Shown: positions 17,420 through 27,264, numbered from the stretch's first letter. The stretch: DNA of 64,000 bases from Saprospiraceae bacterium (GCA_013214355.1 JABSSL010000015.1:87528-151527), one strand, 5' to 3'. Notes: generated by a model from the letters alone, not told the origin. Program-made: numbers and translations.

Positions 17420-18750
17420 TTAGTTGAGTGATTTCCGTAGGGTGAAATTAACGGTCGTACCAACTTCGAGTTTTGATGTAAGCCAGATTTCGCCTCCATG
17501 ATTTTCCACTACCCGTTTGCAGAGGGCGAGGCCCAAGCCGCTGCCTTTGTACTCTTTGATCGTATGCAATCGACCAAAGAGCTTGAATGCCTTTTCAAAG
17601 AAGATTTCTTCCATCCCGATTCCATTATCTTGAAAGGAAAATTGAAAGTTTTTTTCTTTTTCTTGGCAAGTTATAGTAATGTTAGGCGTCCGCTCCTTGT
17701 GATGAAATTTAATGGCGTTGGCGATCAGATTTTGAAATAATTGGATTAGGCTAGCATCATCGCCAGGTATGTTAGGTAGCTTATCGTATTGTATGGTCGC
17801 TTTTTTCTCCTTGATTAATTGAGAAAGATTAGACTCGACAACTTGCATGGTCGCATTCAGATCCAAGAGATTTTGCTCAATTGGCTTTTGCCCTACTCGT
17901 GCATATATCAATAGCCCGTCGAGTAGTCTTTTCAAACGATAACACCGCCCACGGCAAAATCCATGTACTCCAAACTATCTGGGGATAAATTCTTTTCCTT
18001 TCTTTGGATCAGCTGTAGGAAACTGGATATGGTACGTAGGGGCTCGGCCAAATCATGCGAAGCTGCGTAAGCAAACCCTTCTAGGTCCTGATTGGATTTT
18101 CTTAACTCGACTATGTGCTCTTTAAGGTCTCTCGTTTGTTCTGCGATTTGTTCTTCCAAGCCTCTCTGATAGGAGTGCAATTTATCTACAGCTTGGGCGT
18201 GCAGAATCTTGGTGACGGCCATGGCGGCAATGGTCTGTAGTAGCTCAAGGTGTTGTTGGGTGAAGAACTTCTTGTCCGGATGTTCAGAATCAATCACTCC
18301 AATCAAACGTCCTCCATCCAGAATAGGAACAGTGATTTCTGAATAGCGAAAATCGTCATCTACGATATATCTCGGATCTTGGCTGGTGTCAGAAATAACT
18401 TCTGCTACCCCCGTCTTAGCAACTGTTCCCACGATGCCTTGTCCCAATGGAATGGTAATGGGGTTGGCAATATCCATTTCGTGCGGATTCTTAGGGCCGT
18501 GGGCAGCTGCTTGAACTAAGATTTGTCTTTCCTCATCGACTAGGTAGACGACACAATCGTAGAATCCTAGTCTAGCAATAGCGTGTTTGACGATGGCCCA
18601 AACCACATCTTGGAGGGTATGCTGTTGCAGGAGATTAAGTGCAAAGGAATGCAATACACGGAGGTGCTGCTCTCGTTCAGCCAAGAGTTGATAGGCGCTA
18701 CGGAGACGCTCTATTTCTTCCGTCTTCGATAAGTGGTTAGAATGGTCCAT
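17420..18750 (-). pseudogene. GAF-domain sensor histidine kinase, split by a frameshift near 17935
   Basis: The first frame (18750-17932, 272 aa) carries a GAF domain (about 30-185; FYDCVVYLVDEER, PLGQGIVGTVAKTG), a coiled coil and a HisKA domain with His232 (YAASHDLAEPLRT), then stops just after FAVGGV. The other frame (from 17935) continues at once with LKRLLDGLLIYARVG, the expected dimerisation helix, then NLIANAIKF, QDNGIGM and GSGLGLALCKRVVENHGG. Kinases of this class read FAVxGAxRMxxL without a break. One base appears missing between GTT and CGT, so this is a 1-nt deletion, a sequencing error, or coupled reading at TTGA. Cytoplasmic, no TM. If repaired it would be about 443 aa. Confidence 0.85.
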
Positions 18751-19078
18751 TTTGCTTTCCGGGGCATGAGAGCATTAAAAACCCATCATGTTTATGTTCT
18801 ATTTTACCGATCTAATGTCATAAAGTTACATAATTGTGGTGATAGAGTAGGTGTGGATAAGGTTAAGAGTTTCGGGGAGTAAATGGGGGAAATAGAGGAT
18901 GAAATCAGTTGGGCAAGTACTTTATTTGAACGTCGGCAATGTTTTGTTGTAGGTTGTACAAAGTAGCATTGCTGAGGAGTCGGACGGGTATTAGGAGCTA
19001 ATCGTTCAAGGTACTGATCATTGATAATAGGGTAGGTGTAGCCTTTTATCTAGACAAAAGACTACACCTCATATCGCA
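18751..19078. other. intergenic region, 328 bp
   Basis: No coding frame was recognised. It holds the terminator hairpin at 19034-19069; the rest shows nothing notable. Confidence 0.5.
19034..19069 (-). terminator. hairpin downstream of the receiver-like gene
   Basis: AGGTGTAG pairs with CTACACCT and CTTTT with AAAAG, separated by one position that is C-A on the plus strand and U-G on the minus strand. This gives a 14-bp stem with an 8-nt loop, 10 bp after the gene's stop. Confidence 0.6.
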
Positions 19079-19426
19079 TTATTCCCCAAAGGGGTTATCC
19101 ATCAACTGTAGTCGATCATTTGCACCCTTTGCTAGGGCCATTTCGATTTCGCTTTTCAACAATCCACTACCTCCACCGTAATGCTGGATAATTTGGAGTT
19201 GTGGGTTTAGATGCTGAAATAGTGCTCTAATCTTTTTCTCTGAATCTTCCGGGATACCACCACCTAGCAAGACTAAATCATACTGGTTTTGGTGATAAAG
19301 TTCAATAACTCTTTCTTCGTCTACACTTCCTTCCCCTTCCCAGGCATCATTTTTGTTGATCAGACGCAATACCGTTTCCAGTATCTCTGGATGCTTGCCG
19401 TATACTAGGATTTGAATCTTTTTCAT
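19079..19426 (-). CDS. receiver-like protein lacking the phospho-acceptor Asp
   Basis: 115 aa with a CheY-like alternation (IQILVYGKHPEILETVLRLI, then YDLVLLGGGIPEDSEKKI, then LQIIQHYGGGSGLL). Where a receiver has the phosphorylatable Asp (LLDxxMP) this has LLGGGIPE. The acidic pair after strand 1 and the conserved Lys also appear absent. It probably acts as a phosphorylation-independent adaptor or is a diverged receiver (inference). It lies close to the frameshifted GAF kinase on the same strand, 328 bp away. No output domain. Confidence 0.6.
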   Translation of the reverse strand: MKKIQILVYGKHPEILETVLRLINKNDAWEGEGSVDEERVIELYHQNQYDLVLLGGGIPEDSEKKIRALFQHLNPQLQIIQHYGGGSGLLKSEIEMALAKGANDRLQLMDNPFGE

Positions 19427-19836
19427 ATTGATTTGGTGAATTCATGGATGGATAATCTTTGTCGTTTACTTCTCTCTCTCGCTTGGTCCTTTTCCGGTAG
19501 TTTAGCGTCTAATGTGCTTTTCTACCGTAGCTATCATAATCTCGTCTTTTTGTTGATTTGCTTTACAAAGTTGCAGGCCTTTGGCTTGATCCACCATGTA
19601 AAAAAGGGACCAGATAATGTAAAAATGGCGTATGTGCCCCCCTTTTTATCCGGCGATGGCAAAAGTTGAACCATTCTATAGACCAGTTAATCGCTCAAAC
19701 AAGTTAGCTACTACCGGGAAACTGCCCTTGGTACGTACTGAATTTAGGATTGCAGAAAAAACTTGGTGGTAACTGGCGTAGGTCATGATTTAATATCCAA
19801 GATCTGTTGAACTCAATTGTGATGATTGATTTACAG
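19427..19836. other. intergenic region, 410 bp
   Basis: An 85-codon plus-strand frame from 19412 overlaps the start of the receiver-like gene and has no recognisable protein features. I regard it as chance. Nothing else is seen. Confidence 0.45.
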
Positions 19837-21135
19837 CTATCTGCCAATCAGCAGGTAGGGACTCCAATAATGTGGAGCTGCGGTGGCGGGATCTTCTAGT
19901 AGCTTTAGTTTAGCCTGGCGTAAACTAGCTGTATAGCTGTTTTCTGCCAATACTTCCTGATAGAAATCTACCATAAGTTTAGCACTTACTTTATCATACA
20001 CTTCCCACAATGAAAACACCACATTGGGTGTTCCTGAGCTGATGAAGGCATGGTTCAACCCCAACATCCCTTCATTTCTTTCTAACTTTCCATATCCACT
20101 TTCGCAGCTGCTTAAGGTCACGAGGTCTGCCTTTATGTTGAGGTGGTGGATTTCACCGGAATATAATATCCCATCCTCATCACCAAAGTCGTCTTCATAA
20201 CAAATGATTCCAGAAAAGTTAGGATTTAGGAGATTAGCAAAGCTATGTCCCGCGATATGGATGAATTGGTAATCATGACGAAGATGATCTTTTAGGTTGA
20301 ATTCGTTGGCACTATGTCGTATAGCCAGTGTATTATCTGAGAGGTCCTGGGAACCAAATAATTTGATGATATTAACCACCTCTTGCTGCGATTCAGGTAG
20401 AGGAGATAGAACTGCTGGGATATGCTCTCCTCTTGTGGCTCCTATCCGTGTAGATTGATCCTTTTCAGTAGCGGAAACTACGATTTCTCTTTCGTTGTAT
20501 ACCGGAGCAAAAGCAAAAATACCCTTCTCTTGATTGACTTCCTTTCTTCTCGCCTTCGCTAGTAAGGAGGGTGAATAGTGATAGGAAATTTCATAGGATT
20601 TCAATAGGAAATTCAGCTCATGGAAGGCCAGTACCTTTGGCGTTTTCAACAGTACCTCAAAGGGCAGATAATTGGTCATGCCATCTCCTATGATGACTAA
20701 CTTCGATTTATCCTGCAACTGGTCTTCAATGGGGGCAATCAGTTGTTGATAAAGCCCATGGGCTAGTTGGATAAAGCTTTCTCGGCTTTTCTTACGGACC
20801 ATATTAGAACCTTTCAACATCTGGTGAATCTTAGCCAATTTTTCTTCTAAAAGCTGATCTACAGTCGATTGGACAAGTTGCAAGGAGTTATCTCGCGTTA
20901 AGGTGTAGATGAGTAACTGACTATCAGCAATAACGTAATTCACTAACAATTCCTCGGGTTCTAATAGGTATTGCAAATGGGCTGTCTCTGCGGAGCGGAA
21001 GGCAAACTTGGATTCGCTTTGATGAACTGGCGGTTGGTATAGCGTGTCCTTTTGTGGAGGTTCTTTTTGGGCTCGTGCTAGCTGCTGGCAACAAACTATC
21101 AGCAACAGGACGAGGAGTAGCCTGAGTTTATACAT
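19837..21135 (-). CDS. secreted CHAT-domain (caspase-like) protein without TPR repeats
   Basis: 432 aa with a signal peptide (MYKLRLLLVLLLIVCCQQL). The CHAT fold fills most of it. An N-terminal substrate-like segment (LLVNYVIADSQLLIYTLTRD) and LVIIGDGMTNYLPFEVLL lead to the catalytic dyad His297 (FIHIAGHSF) and Cys344 (VTLSSCESGYG). The typical VVFSLWEVYD and YWSPYLLIGR endings follow. The dyad looks intact. Most Bacteroidota CHAT proteins carry long TPR arrays, absent here, so this is a bare secreted peptidase domain. Its partner is not evident from neighbours (a receiver-like gene and a T9SS surface protein gene). Confidence 0.9.
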   Translation of the reverse strand: MYKLRLLLVLLLIVCCQQLARAQKEPPQKDTLYQPPVHQSESKFAFRSAETAHLQYLLEPEELLVNYVIADSQLLIYTLTRDNSLQLVQSTVDQLLEEKLAKIHQMLKGSNMVRKKSRESFIQLAHGLYQQLIAPIEDQLQDKSKLVIIGDGMTNYLPFEVLLKTPKVLAFHELNFLLKSYEISYHYSPSLLAKARRKEVNQEKGIFAFAPVYNEREIVVSATEKDQSTRIGATRGEHIPAVLSPLPESQQEVVNIIKLFGSQDLSDNTLAIRHSANEFNLKDHLRHDYQFIHIAGHSFANLLNPNFSGIICYEDDFGDEDGILYSGEIHHLNIKADLVTLSSCESGYGKLERNEGMLGLNHAFISSGTPNVVFSLWEVYDKVSAKLMVDFYQEVLAENSYTASLRQAKLKLLEDPATAAPHYWSPYLLIGR

Positions 21136-21747
21136 GAGTGTGGGTCTTAAGTCTTTTTTGTGTAATGGGTGTGGTAGTACTAACGGACAACAGGGGTTGG
21201 GTACGGTGTAGTCAAATCTCAGTTAGGCACAAAGTAAAGCGTCTTTGGTACAGGTAGGTAGGTCCGAAGATTACTGTGTGGTAGCAGACGATCTATACAA
21301 GAAATAAAGGGCTGTGCACCAAATTCTTGTCGGCCAGACAGGCTTTAGTCTTATCGTGATGGATGGACAGAAGGATTAAACCTAGAAAATGCGGGTTGAC
21401 TTAATCCAAGCGAAGCGCTTACGGGGTGGTGGTGGCAAAGCGCCTACGATAGTGCGAATGTCTCGCGGCAGTTAAGCGGTCAGTGTACATATTGAGTTGT
21501 TTATTTTGGGTAGAAGGTTGAGTACAAAGCAAAAATAACGGAGAGGAGAAGATATTGTCAAGCTGGTATTGCCCAAGAGAATTTATGGATGGCAGTTTTG
21601 AGGTATTATTGTTTGGGGGTGGGAGTGTAAGTGGTTGATTATGAGTAGTCTAAAAATGTCTGTTAAAAAACCATTAAAAAGACTTTTGGAAAAGTTAATG
21701 CGCTGTAAGTACCCATAAATACTACAGAAAATGTGCTTAGACTGTCA
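21136..21747. other. intergenic region, 612 bp
   Basis: No coding frame with protein-like content. A GC-rich stretch around 21410-21480 has short inverted GCGCTT/AAGCG motifs near a GGTGGTGGTGG run. No clear terminator or promoter could be assigned. It includes the upstream region of the CHAT gene. Confidence 0.4.
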
Positions 21748-23691
21748 TCAATGCAGTAAAACTAGCTCTCCTTGGTAGTCAACTTCCTGCTCATCTAAAA
21801 AGCGAAGCCTAGCTAAGTAAAAGAACACACCATCATCGAGTTCACGACCTCTTGAGCGTCCGTCCCAACCATAGACTGGGTCGTTGGTAGCCGTATTTTT
21901 ACTTCGGAATATCAGATTCCCCCATCGGTCAAAAATCTGTAGGGAAACCACCTCTGCAGCTTGCTTGCTGTGGATAAAGAATTGATCATTAATGCCATCC
22001 CCATTCGGACTAAAAGCTGTGGGAAAAAATACATTCTGCTCATTAATCACCTCAACTAGTACGGAGTCTTTTACGGCACACCCATCAGGATCCGTGACGG
22101 TCAGGTAATACCAGGTATCTGTACGAGGGGATTCAGATAATTCTGTACAACTGGTACAGCTAACCCCACCCAAGGAGCTAGACCAACTAAAGCTACTGCC
22201 ATCTGGAGAAGAACTAACGGTAGCTTCGATATTTACCGCATCACCTATTTCAATTTGCCGGTTAGGTCCGAGGTCCACTTCAAAACCTACCCCATCTACC
22301 TGAATACTAGTTTCGATGGTCTGACAATCTGTACTTATGGTAACGGCATAGGTTCCTGCACTGGTCACATTATAAGTGGGCTCGGTTGATCCATCATCCC
22401 ATAAATAAGTGGCGCCAGGTACGCCGGGATCCAAGGCTAAACCCTCAGGAGAACAAATCTGGGTATTTATTCTGCTGTAATCTAGTACGAGCTCTCCCAC
22501 CTTGACGATGGTCGAATCCATCTTTACCAGAGTCTTGGGATTGTCCGAGAGTAAAACGTAGCCTAGGGTCCCGGGCAAGCCAGATAGTTCGGCCTGAAAA
22601 GCGTAGGTCCCACTGGCTTCGCCGGTCAGTTCTACTTCGACAATTAATTCATGCAAACCAATGGGGATACTAAGACTTTCGAGGGTGAAAAAATTAGCAT
22701 TAGGTCCACCTCCTGTTAGTACGCCTTCTATGGGGCTATCAATATTCTTAATGATGAAGCTTTCTGGGAAAACTTGTTCCAAACGAAGGTTGTTTTGCGT
22801 GATTCCCGTAGAATTGGCAATTTCGAATTTGATGGGGATAGTTGTGCAAGGTAGGGCTTCGATCTTCTCCACGGAAAGCTGAAGCCCAAGTGTGTAGGGG
22901 CAGGAGCAGCCATCATTCCGTGAGGCGGGAGGACCTACCGTTTCTAATTTCACCGCCCCCGTTTCCTTGTCAATGCTATAAAAAGCCTGCTGCACATTCT
23001 CTCCGGGTACCAATCCATATCCAAAGAGCTTTCCAAAGGCATCAAAGAACAACCCACCCATCAATAAGGATTGATCGGTAGGAGGATAATCTGCCTTAAT
23101 TAAGCCCGTTTGTATATCGTAAGTGACTAGTCGATGATTGATCCCATCAAAGCCATACAAGGTGCCGTCGATTGGGTCAAAGGCCACATCAGCTGATCGA
23201 ACATCCGGACCCTCTAGCCAAATCTCTGTATACTCATAGGTCGGGGAATCCAAGTCTATGAAGCCAACTACTTCATCATGAAATGAACTAGTTCCGATAA
23301 CCACCAAGTAGCGCCCATCAGGCGTTATATCGCCTGCAACATACTGTAGATAAGGATCGGAATACAATTCACTGACGGTCTGTGCTATGCCGTCTTTTCC
23401 CACTCGATATACATCTAGACTACCAGAATCTACACCATAGATGAAATTATCGACGGAGCGAAAGCCCATAGCATTGAGATCCTTCCCGGTGGTGGTCAGG
23501 TTTAGGGGTTGAAAAGCCACGGTGCCGGAATCTGATTCAATTCCCACCGTGTAAACAGTCGTAAATGCTGCGCCATCAGTGATGGCCAAGTAGAAGTCTC
23601 CTTGGCAGATGAAAGACTCTTGAGCTTGGATCGAAAGGTGGGATATCCATAGGAAGAAAAGTGGTCCAAGGTGTACATAAAGTCTTCTCAT
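21748..23691 (-). CDS. T9SS gliding-motility C-terminal domain surface protein
   Basis: 647 aa from ATG 23691 (chosen to place MRRLYVHLGPLFFLWISHLS as signal peptide; an upstream ATG is at 23721). The N-terminal two-fifths is a DUF6923-like beta-propeller (YGVDSGSLDVYRV, LYGFDGINHRLVTYD, LFGYGLVPG). A DUF11-like segment follows, then PKD/Ig-like domains (YLWDDGSTEPTYNVTSAGTY, SFSWSS) with paired Cys. The C-terminus has the type B T9SS sorting signature FFPTAFSPNGDGINDQF...IFDRWGNLIF...WDGRSRG. It is predicted to be exported through the type IX system and displayed or released. Confidence 0.92.
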   Translation of the reverse strand: MRRLYVHLGPLFFLWISHLSIQAQESFICQGDFYLAITDGAAFTTVYTVGIESDSGTVAFQPLNLTTTGKDLNAMGFRSVDNFIYGVDSGSLDVYRVGKDGIAQTVSELYSDPYLQYVAGDITPDGRYLVVIGTSSFHDEVVGFIDLDSPTYEYTEIWLEGPDVRSADVAFDPIDGTLYGFDGINHRLVTYDIQTGLIKADYPPTDQSLLMGGLFFDAFGKLFGYGLVPGENVQQAFYSIDKETGAVKLETVGPPASRNDGCSCPYTLGLQLSVEKIEALPCTTIPIKFEIANSTGITQNNLRLEQVFPESFIIKNIDSPIEGVLTGGGPNANFFTLESLSIPIGLHELIVEVELTGEASGTYAFQAELSGLPGTLGYVLLSDNPKTLVKMDSTIVKVGELVLDYSRINTQICSPEGLALDPGVPGATYLWDDGSTEPTYNVTSAGTYAVTISTDCQTIETSIQVDGVGFEVDLGPNRQIEIGDAVNIEATVSSSPDGSSFSWSSSLGGVSCTSCTELSESPRTDTWYYLTVTDPDGCAVKDSVLVEVINEQNVFFPTAFSPNGDGINDQFFIHSKQAAEVVSLQIFDRWGNLIFRSKNTATNDPVYGWDGRSRGRELDDGVFFYLARLRFLDEQEVDYQGELVLLH

Positions 23692-23886
23692 GCACCTAAT
23701 GTACCGATTTTTCACAAGCATTCATGCTTAGACATAAAGCGGAAATGGCTAAATCAAGCAAAAAGGATAATTTGTAGGTTCAGATCAATAAAGCTGGGCG
23801 TTTATAGCTTCAGATTCTGGATATTTTAGTAGACTTGATATGATTAACAGGCGAAAAAACCGCCATTACTGCCTAAAAACAATCCT

Positions 23887-24942
23887 ATGTATACGAAACG
23901 TAAGTTTAAGGCCTTTGACATGGCCATGTGGACTCGGTATGAAACCTTATTATTTATCATCTTGAGCATTGTTTGGGTATCGGCCTACTATTTTGCGGAT
24001 CTTTCCTGGTTGAAAATTCCCTGGACGCCATTGGCACTTATTGGTACAGCCGTAGCCTTTGTGATTGGTTTTCAAAACAACTCCGCTTACGGAAGAATTT
24101 GGGAAGCACGGAAGATATGGGGAGGCATTGTAAATACTTCCAGAACCTTCGGCATGTTTGTGCAAGTGATGTTGACCAATGAGCATACTGAGGTGAAGCT
24201 AAGCAAAGAAGAGTTGCAACACGAGATTAAGACTTTGACCTATCGGCACATTGCTTGGATGACGGCACTGCGCCATGCTATGCGCGTTCCTAAGCCTTGG
24301 GAAACCATTATGAGTGAGAAAACCAATCAGGAATGGGATGTAAAACCGCCGGAGCGTTTATCCTCTTTGGAGGAAGACCTCAAGCCCTATCTATCGGAAG
24401 AAGAATTGACCTCCGTATTAGCTAAGAATAATAAACAGACTGCCATACTTTATCAGCAGTCCTATCACCTACAAAGACTAAAAGAGCAGGGAGTGATTTG
24501 GGAGTTTGCTTTTCTGCAGTTGGAAGGCGTGATCGAGGAATTCTTCACCTTGCAGGGAAAGAGTGAGCGAATTAAAAACTTTCCCTACCCCCGCCATTTT
24601 GCTTCTCTCAATCACTACTTCATGTGGGTATTCGTCTTGTTGCTACCTATGGCAATTGTTCCGCAGTTTGCAGATATAGGAACTGATTTTCTGGATAGCT
24701 ATCCCTTGATTGGAGACATCTTTGTTTGGTTCTCCATTCCTTTTTATGTAGCTGTAGCTTGGACCTTCCATACCATGGAACGTATAGGTCGTACTGGGGA
24801 GAATCCCTTCGAAGGAACGGCAAATGATGTGCCCATCTCAACTATTGCCCGTGGTATCGAGATCGATCTACGACAGAATCTAGGCGAAGCCAAGGAGAAC
24901 ATTCCCGCTCAGTTTGAGATGCAGTATGATGTACAGTTTTAG
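23887..24942 (+). CDS. bestrophin family ion channel
   Basis: 351 aa bacterial bestrophin homologue, a pentameric channel in the inner membrane. TM1 is LLFIILSIVWVSAYYFADLSW, and the following IGFQNNSAYGRIWEARKIWGGIVN is the family signature around the pore neck. Late TM segments are YFMWVFVLLLPMAI and FVWFSIPFYVAVAWTFHTMERIG, and the cytoplasmic DPFEG-like motif is present as ENPFEGTANDVP. Full length. In bacteria these conduct cations or anions with unclear physiology. The gene is monocistronic, followed by a bidirectional terminator. Confidence 0.92.
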   Translation: MYTKRKFKAFDMAMWTRYETLLFIILSIVWVSAYYFADLSWLKIPWTPLALIGTAVAFVIGFQNNSAYGRIWEARKIWGGIVNTSRTFGMFVQVMLTNEHTEVKLSKEELQHEIKTLTYRHIAWMTALRHAMRVPKPWETIMSEKTNQEWDVKPPERLSSLEEDLKPYLSEEELTSVLAKNNKQTAILYQQSYHLQRLKEQGVIWEFAFLQLEGVIEEFFTLQGKSERIKNFPYPRHFASLNHYFMWVFVLLLPMAIVPQFADIGTDFLDSYPLIGDIFVWFSIPFYVAVAWTFHTMERIGRTGENPFEGTANDVPISTIARGIEIDLRQNLGEAKENIPAQFEMQYDVQF

Positions 24943-24954
24943 TACTTTATGGAC

Positions 24955-24985
24955 TGAAGGTCAGGTAGACACTGCCTGACCTTCA
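24955..24985. terminator. bidirectional terminator hairpin
   Basis: Perfect 11-bp inverted repeat (TGAAGGTCAGG and complement) with a 9-nt loop between the converging bestrophin and esterase genes. No strong T run. Confidence 0.6.
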
Positions 24986-25028
24986 ACCTAGCTGTTCGAT
25001 TGCTTTTCAAAGACCATTAAGTCTACAT

Positions 25029-26273
25029 CTACTGGTCTTCAAACCAGATCGGACCACTGAGGCGAAACAGATCATCTCCGTATTCAACGATGAAGTAGGC
25101 GGCTTTTATGCCTTTCTCACCCTTAGCTTTAATTTGGTTGTTCTTGATTTTTGCCGGTAAGGTTTCCCACTTACGCTCCTTATTGGGTGCTTCTTCTTTG
25201 GTGAAAACAAGTGTCGCGGATTGAATCGATTGCTTGGGTTTGATGGTACTCACAAATCGAGTTCCCTTCTGTCTAGGGATCGAAATCTCAGGTAAGTCCG
25301 TTGGGGAGCGCATGAAAGGAGCTATCTCTTTGGGTTTTGCTCCGTATTCATGATTATGTCTCATCTGCGGGATCATTAGCTGTGCCGCCTTGGGGGTGAT
25401 TTCGACTGTTTTTTGCCAACTTTCTACGGGATAAGCAAAGTCATTGGTTCCATTTATGAATAGAACCTCCGATTTGATATTCGAAACGTATTGAGAGGGA
25501 TCCCATAGGCGTACCCACTGCTGACTAGCGGTGGTTCCCAAAGAGTCAAAACGGTTTAACCAGACACTTTTCTCATGTAGGAAGCCACAGCCATAAACAG
25601 GTACAGCTGCTGAAAAGCGATGATCGATTCCTGCGACGATAGAGGTTAGATATCCACCCCAACTGATTCCCGTCACTACTGTTTTCTTTGGATTCGTTTC
25701 AGGAAATGAGTGTAACAAAGAGTGAGCTCGGATAATATTTGCAATAGCATGGAACTGCCAGTGCTCTGTGAAGTCTGCATTGATGTGATAAAATTTGTGC
25801 GTATCGTTCTGTGGCGGCCCTCCTTGACTTAGTCTTTCCGATTTAGTGCCCCACGGATGATTTTGCTCTGCCATAGGAGCAGGTCTACTTCCGCCTAGAT
25901 CCATGGCAATGGCCGCATAACCGCGCTTGGCCCATTCCATCGCCCATACTCGAAAGGCCGTCCCGCCGCCGCCATGTATCAGCACGATTCCCGGAAATTG
26001 TTCGTTGGTTTTGGTCTTATTTGTCAAGGTATTGGGGCTAGCATAATAGGCAAAGACCTCCGTTGTCCTTCCATCAAATGGGCCTCCTTCATAGGTGAGA
26101 GCCCATACAGAATCTGTACGACTTTCCCATTGGAAGGAAGGGGGGGATGCGAGCGCCTCAAAGTCGAATGGAATTTTCCCCGCTAAGGATGGAGGTAGGC
26201 CGAGTTGACTTTCCTGTCCAATCGATCGTGTGCAAATGAAAAGGAAAAGTAAGCAACAGCAATACCATTTCAT
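25029..26273 (-). CDS. secreted alpha/beta hydrolase (acetyl-xylan-esterase/dienelactone-hydrolase-like)
   Basis: 414 aa from ATG 26273, which starts the signal peptide MKWYCCCLLFLFICTRSIG. Oxyanion-hole motif IVLIHGGGGTAFRVW, nucleophile elbow Ser in TGISWGGYL, Asp in FINGTNDFAYP and His in QMRHNHEYG form a complete triad. A beta domain of about 100 residues follows (VSTIKPKQSIQSATLVFT to the end). It is predicted periplasmic. The adjacent genes encode a DUF6250 lipoprotein (same strand, upstream) and a divergent sulfatase, suggesting ester removal from an algal or plant polysaccharide (inference). Confidence 0.85.
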   Translation of the reverse strand: MKWYCCCLLFLFICTRSIGQESQLGLPPSLAGKIPFDFEALASPPSFQWESRTDSVWALTYEGGPFDGRTTEVFAYYASPNTLTNKTKTNEQFPGIVLIHGGGGTAFRVWAMEWAKRGYAAIAMDLGGSRPAPMAEQNHPWGTKSERLSQGGPPQNDTHKFYHINADFTEHWQFHAIANIIRAHSLLHSFPETNPKKTVVTGISWGGYLTSIVAGIDHRFSAAVPVYGCGFLHEKSVWLNRFDSLGTTASQQWVRLWDPSQYVSNIKSEVLFINGTNDFAYPVESWQKTVEITPKAAQLMIPQMRHNHEYGAKPKEIAPFMRSPTDLPEISIPRQKGTRFVSTIKPKQSIQSATLVFTKEEAPNKERKWETLPAKIKNNQIKAKGEKGIKAAYFIVEYGDDLFRLSGPIWFEDQ

Positions 26274-26296
26274 ATCAGCGTATTCATGATTCATGC

Positions 26297-27022
26297 CTAG
26301 TCTTTTAAGGGGTTGATAGTAAAGTCCTTAATCTTGAGATGATTTCGAACGGTCCTGAAAGCGAACCATCCTTCTCGGTAGGGAGATTCATCGAGATAGT
26401 CAAATATCAGCTCATCATTGATGGAATAGGTCGTCCGATCAGAATAGACTTTGATATGTACTTGGATGTCCTTATTGGGAATGATTAAGTGGGGTTCAGC
26501 CAGATCATGTTCGGGTAATAAGGGCCGGTCACCTGTACCTGTGTATCGCCGAAAGCGCGTTTTTGTGTTGTTATGTCCTCCGTAGCCTACGTAATAGGTT
26601 TGGATCTGGTGATAATCGGGGAACTTACCCGTCCGGATACTATCGGCACAGCTGAAGAGGTCTTCGGGGCATCTGGGGTCATTGGCCATCCAAAAACAAT
26701 TCAGGTCGCTGACCCGATCATTTGGGCCATCCTCCCCAACCACATAGGCCGTATATTTTATTTCAATCGGGGCCTTGAGTTTTTGCTTTAACCAGATGGT
26801 GGCGCCACCGGAGGCTTCAATGTCTAGAGCCCCATCAATAATACTTACTTGAGATAAAGGTCCCTCTATTTCAGGAGACCAATAGTTTAAATCACTAGCT
26901 TTTTCAAAATCGATAGAAAACGAGGAAGGCTCTTCCGTAGGAGTACCGGGATGACAGGCCATCAGTCCTATAATCAGAAATAAGCAGGTAGCGCTAAGGC
27001 CAAGGTTGAGCTTGGGAATCAC
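26297..27022 (-). CDS. DUF6250 domain lipoprotein
   Basis: 241 aa starting with GTG at 27022. It has a lipoprotein signal (LFLIIGLMAC, Cys at about 23). The body is the jelly-roll DUF6250 domain: YWSPEIEG, TIWLKQKLKAPIEIKYTAYVV, DLNCFWMANDPRCPEDLF, YYVGYGGHNNTKTRFRRY and the C-terminal GWFAFRTVRNHLKIKDF. The domain is typical of Bacteroidota polysaccharide loci, where it resembles carbohydrate-binding or lyase folds; activity is unproven. Its stop lies 2 bp before the start region of the esterase gene's longest frame, so the two are co-transcribed. Confidence 0.85.
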   Translation of the reverse strand: MIPKLNLGLSATCLFLIIGLMACHPGTPTEEPSSFSIDFEKASDLNYWSPEIEGPLSQVSIIDGALDIEASGGATIWLKQKLKAPIEIKYTAYVVGEDGPNDRVSDLNCFWMANDPRCPEDLFSCADSIRTGKFPDYHQIQTYYVGYGGHNNTKTRFRRYTGTGDRPLLPEHDLAEPHLIIPNKDIQVHIKVYSDRTTYSINDELIFDYLDESPYREGWFAFRTVRNHLKIKDFTINPLKD

Positions 27023-27264
27023 GTTGTAAAATGTTTGGTTTCTCGTCTTGTATCTTTGCGTCGATATAGAGGATATTTAGCCTCCATTTCTCCGTCAAGG
27101 ATTACCATGTAAGTTACTACTTTGCGCTTGCCTTTTCCAATTGTAGCGATCCGATCTACCATAGTCTGCACGGATATTCCCCTTTCTGATGAGGAACTCC
27201 TTGTTTTCAGGCATAAAAATTCGGAGCAGTTCCAGGCCGGTCGGAATGCTCCGAAAGTATTCAA
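27019..27264 (-). CDS. possible small ORF overlapping the DUF6250 start
   Basis: 81 codons whose TGA overlaps the GTG start of the DUF6250 gene (GTGA). Content is basic (KGKRKVV, RRKDTRRETK), with no motif or membrane segment. The coupling overlap is the only support; it may be leader sequence. Confidence 0.2.
   Translation of the reverse strand: MNTFGAFRPAWNCSEFLCLKTRSSSSERGISVQTMVDRIATIGKGKRKVVTYMVILDGEMEAKYPLYRRKDTRRETKHFTT

Noticed and set aside
17263..17499. 78-codon minus-strand ORF
   Set aside because: Runs across the 3' end of the GAF kinase gene in another frame.
19412..19669. 85-codon plus-strand ORF with a hydrophobic stretch
   Set aside because: Overlaps the start of the receiver-like gene and has no family-like pattern; the hydrophobic part is within AT-rich intergenic sequence.
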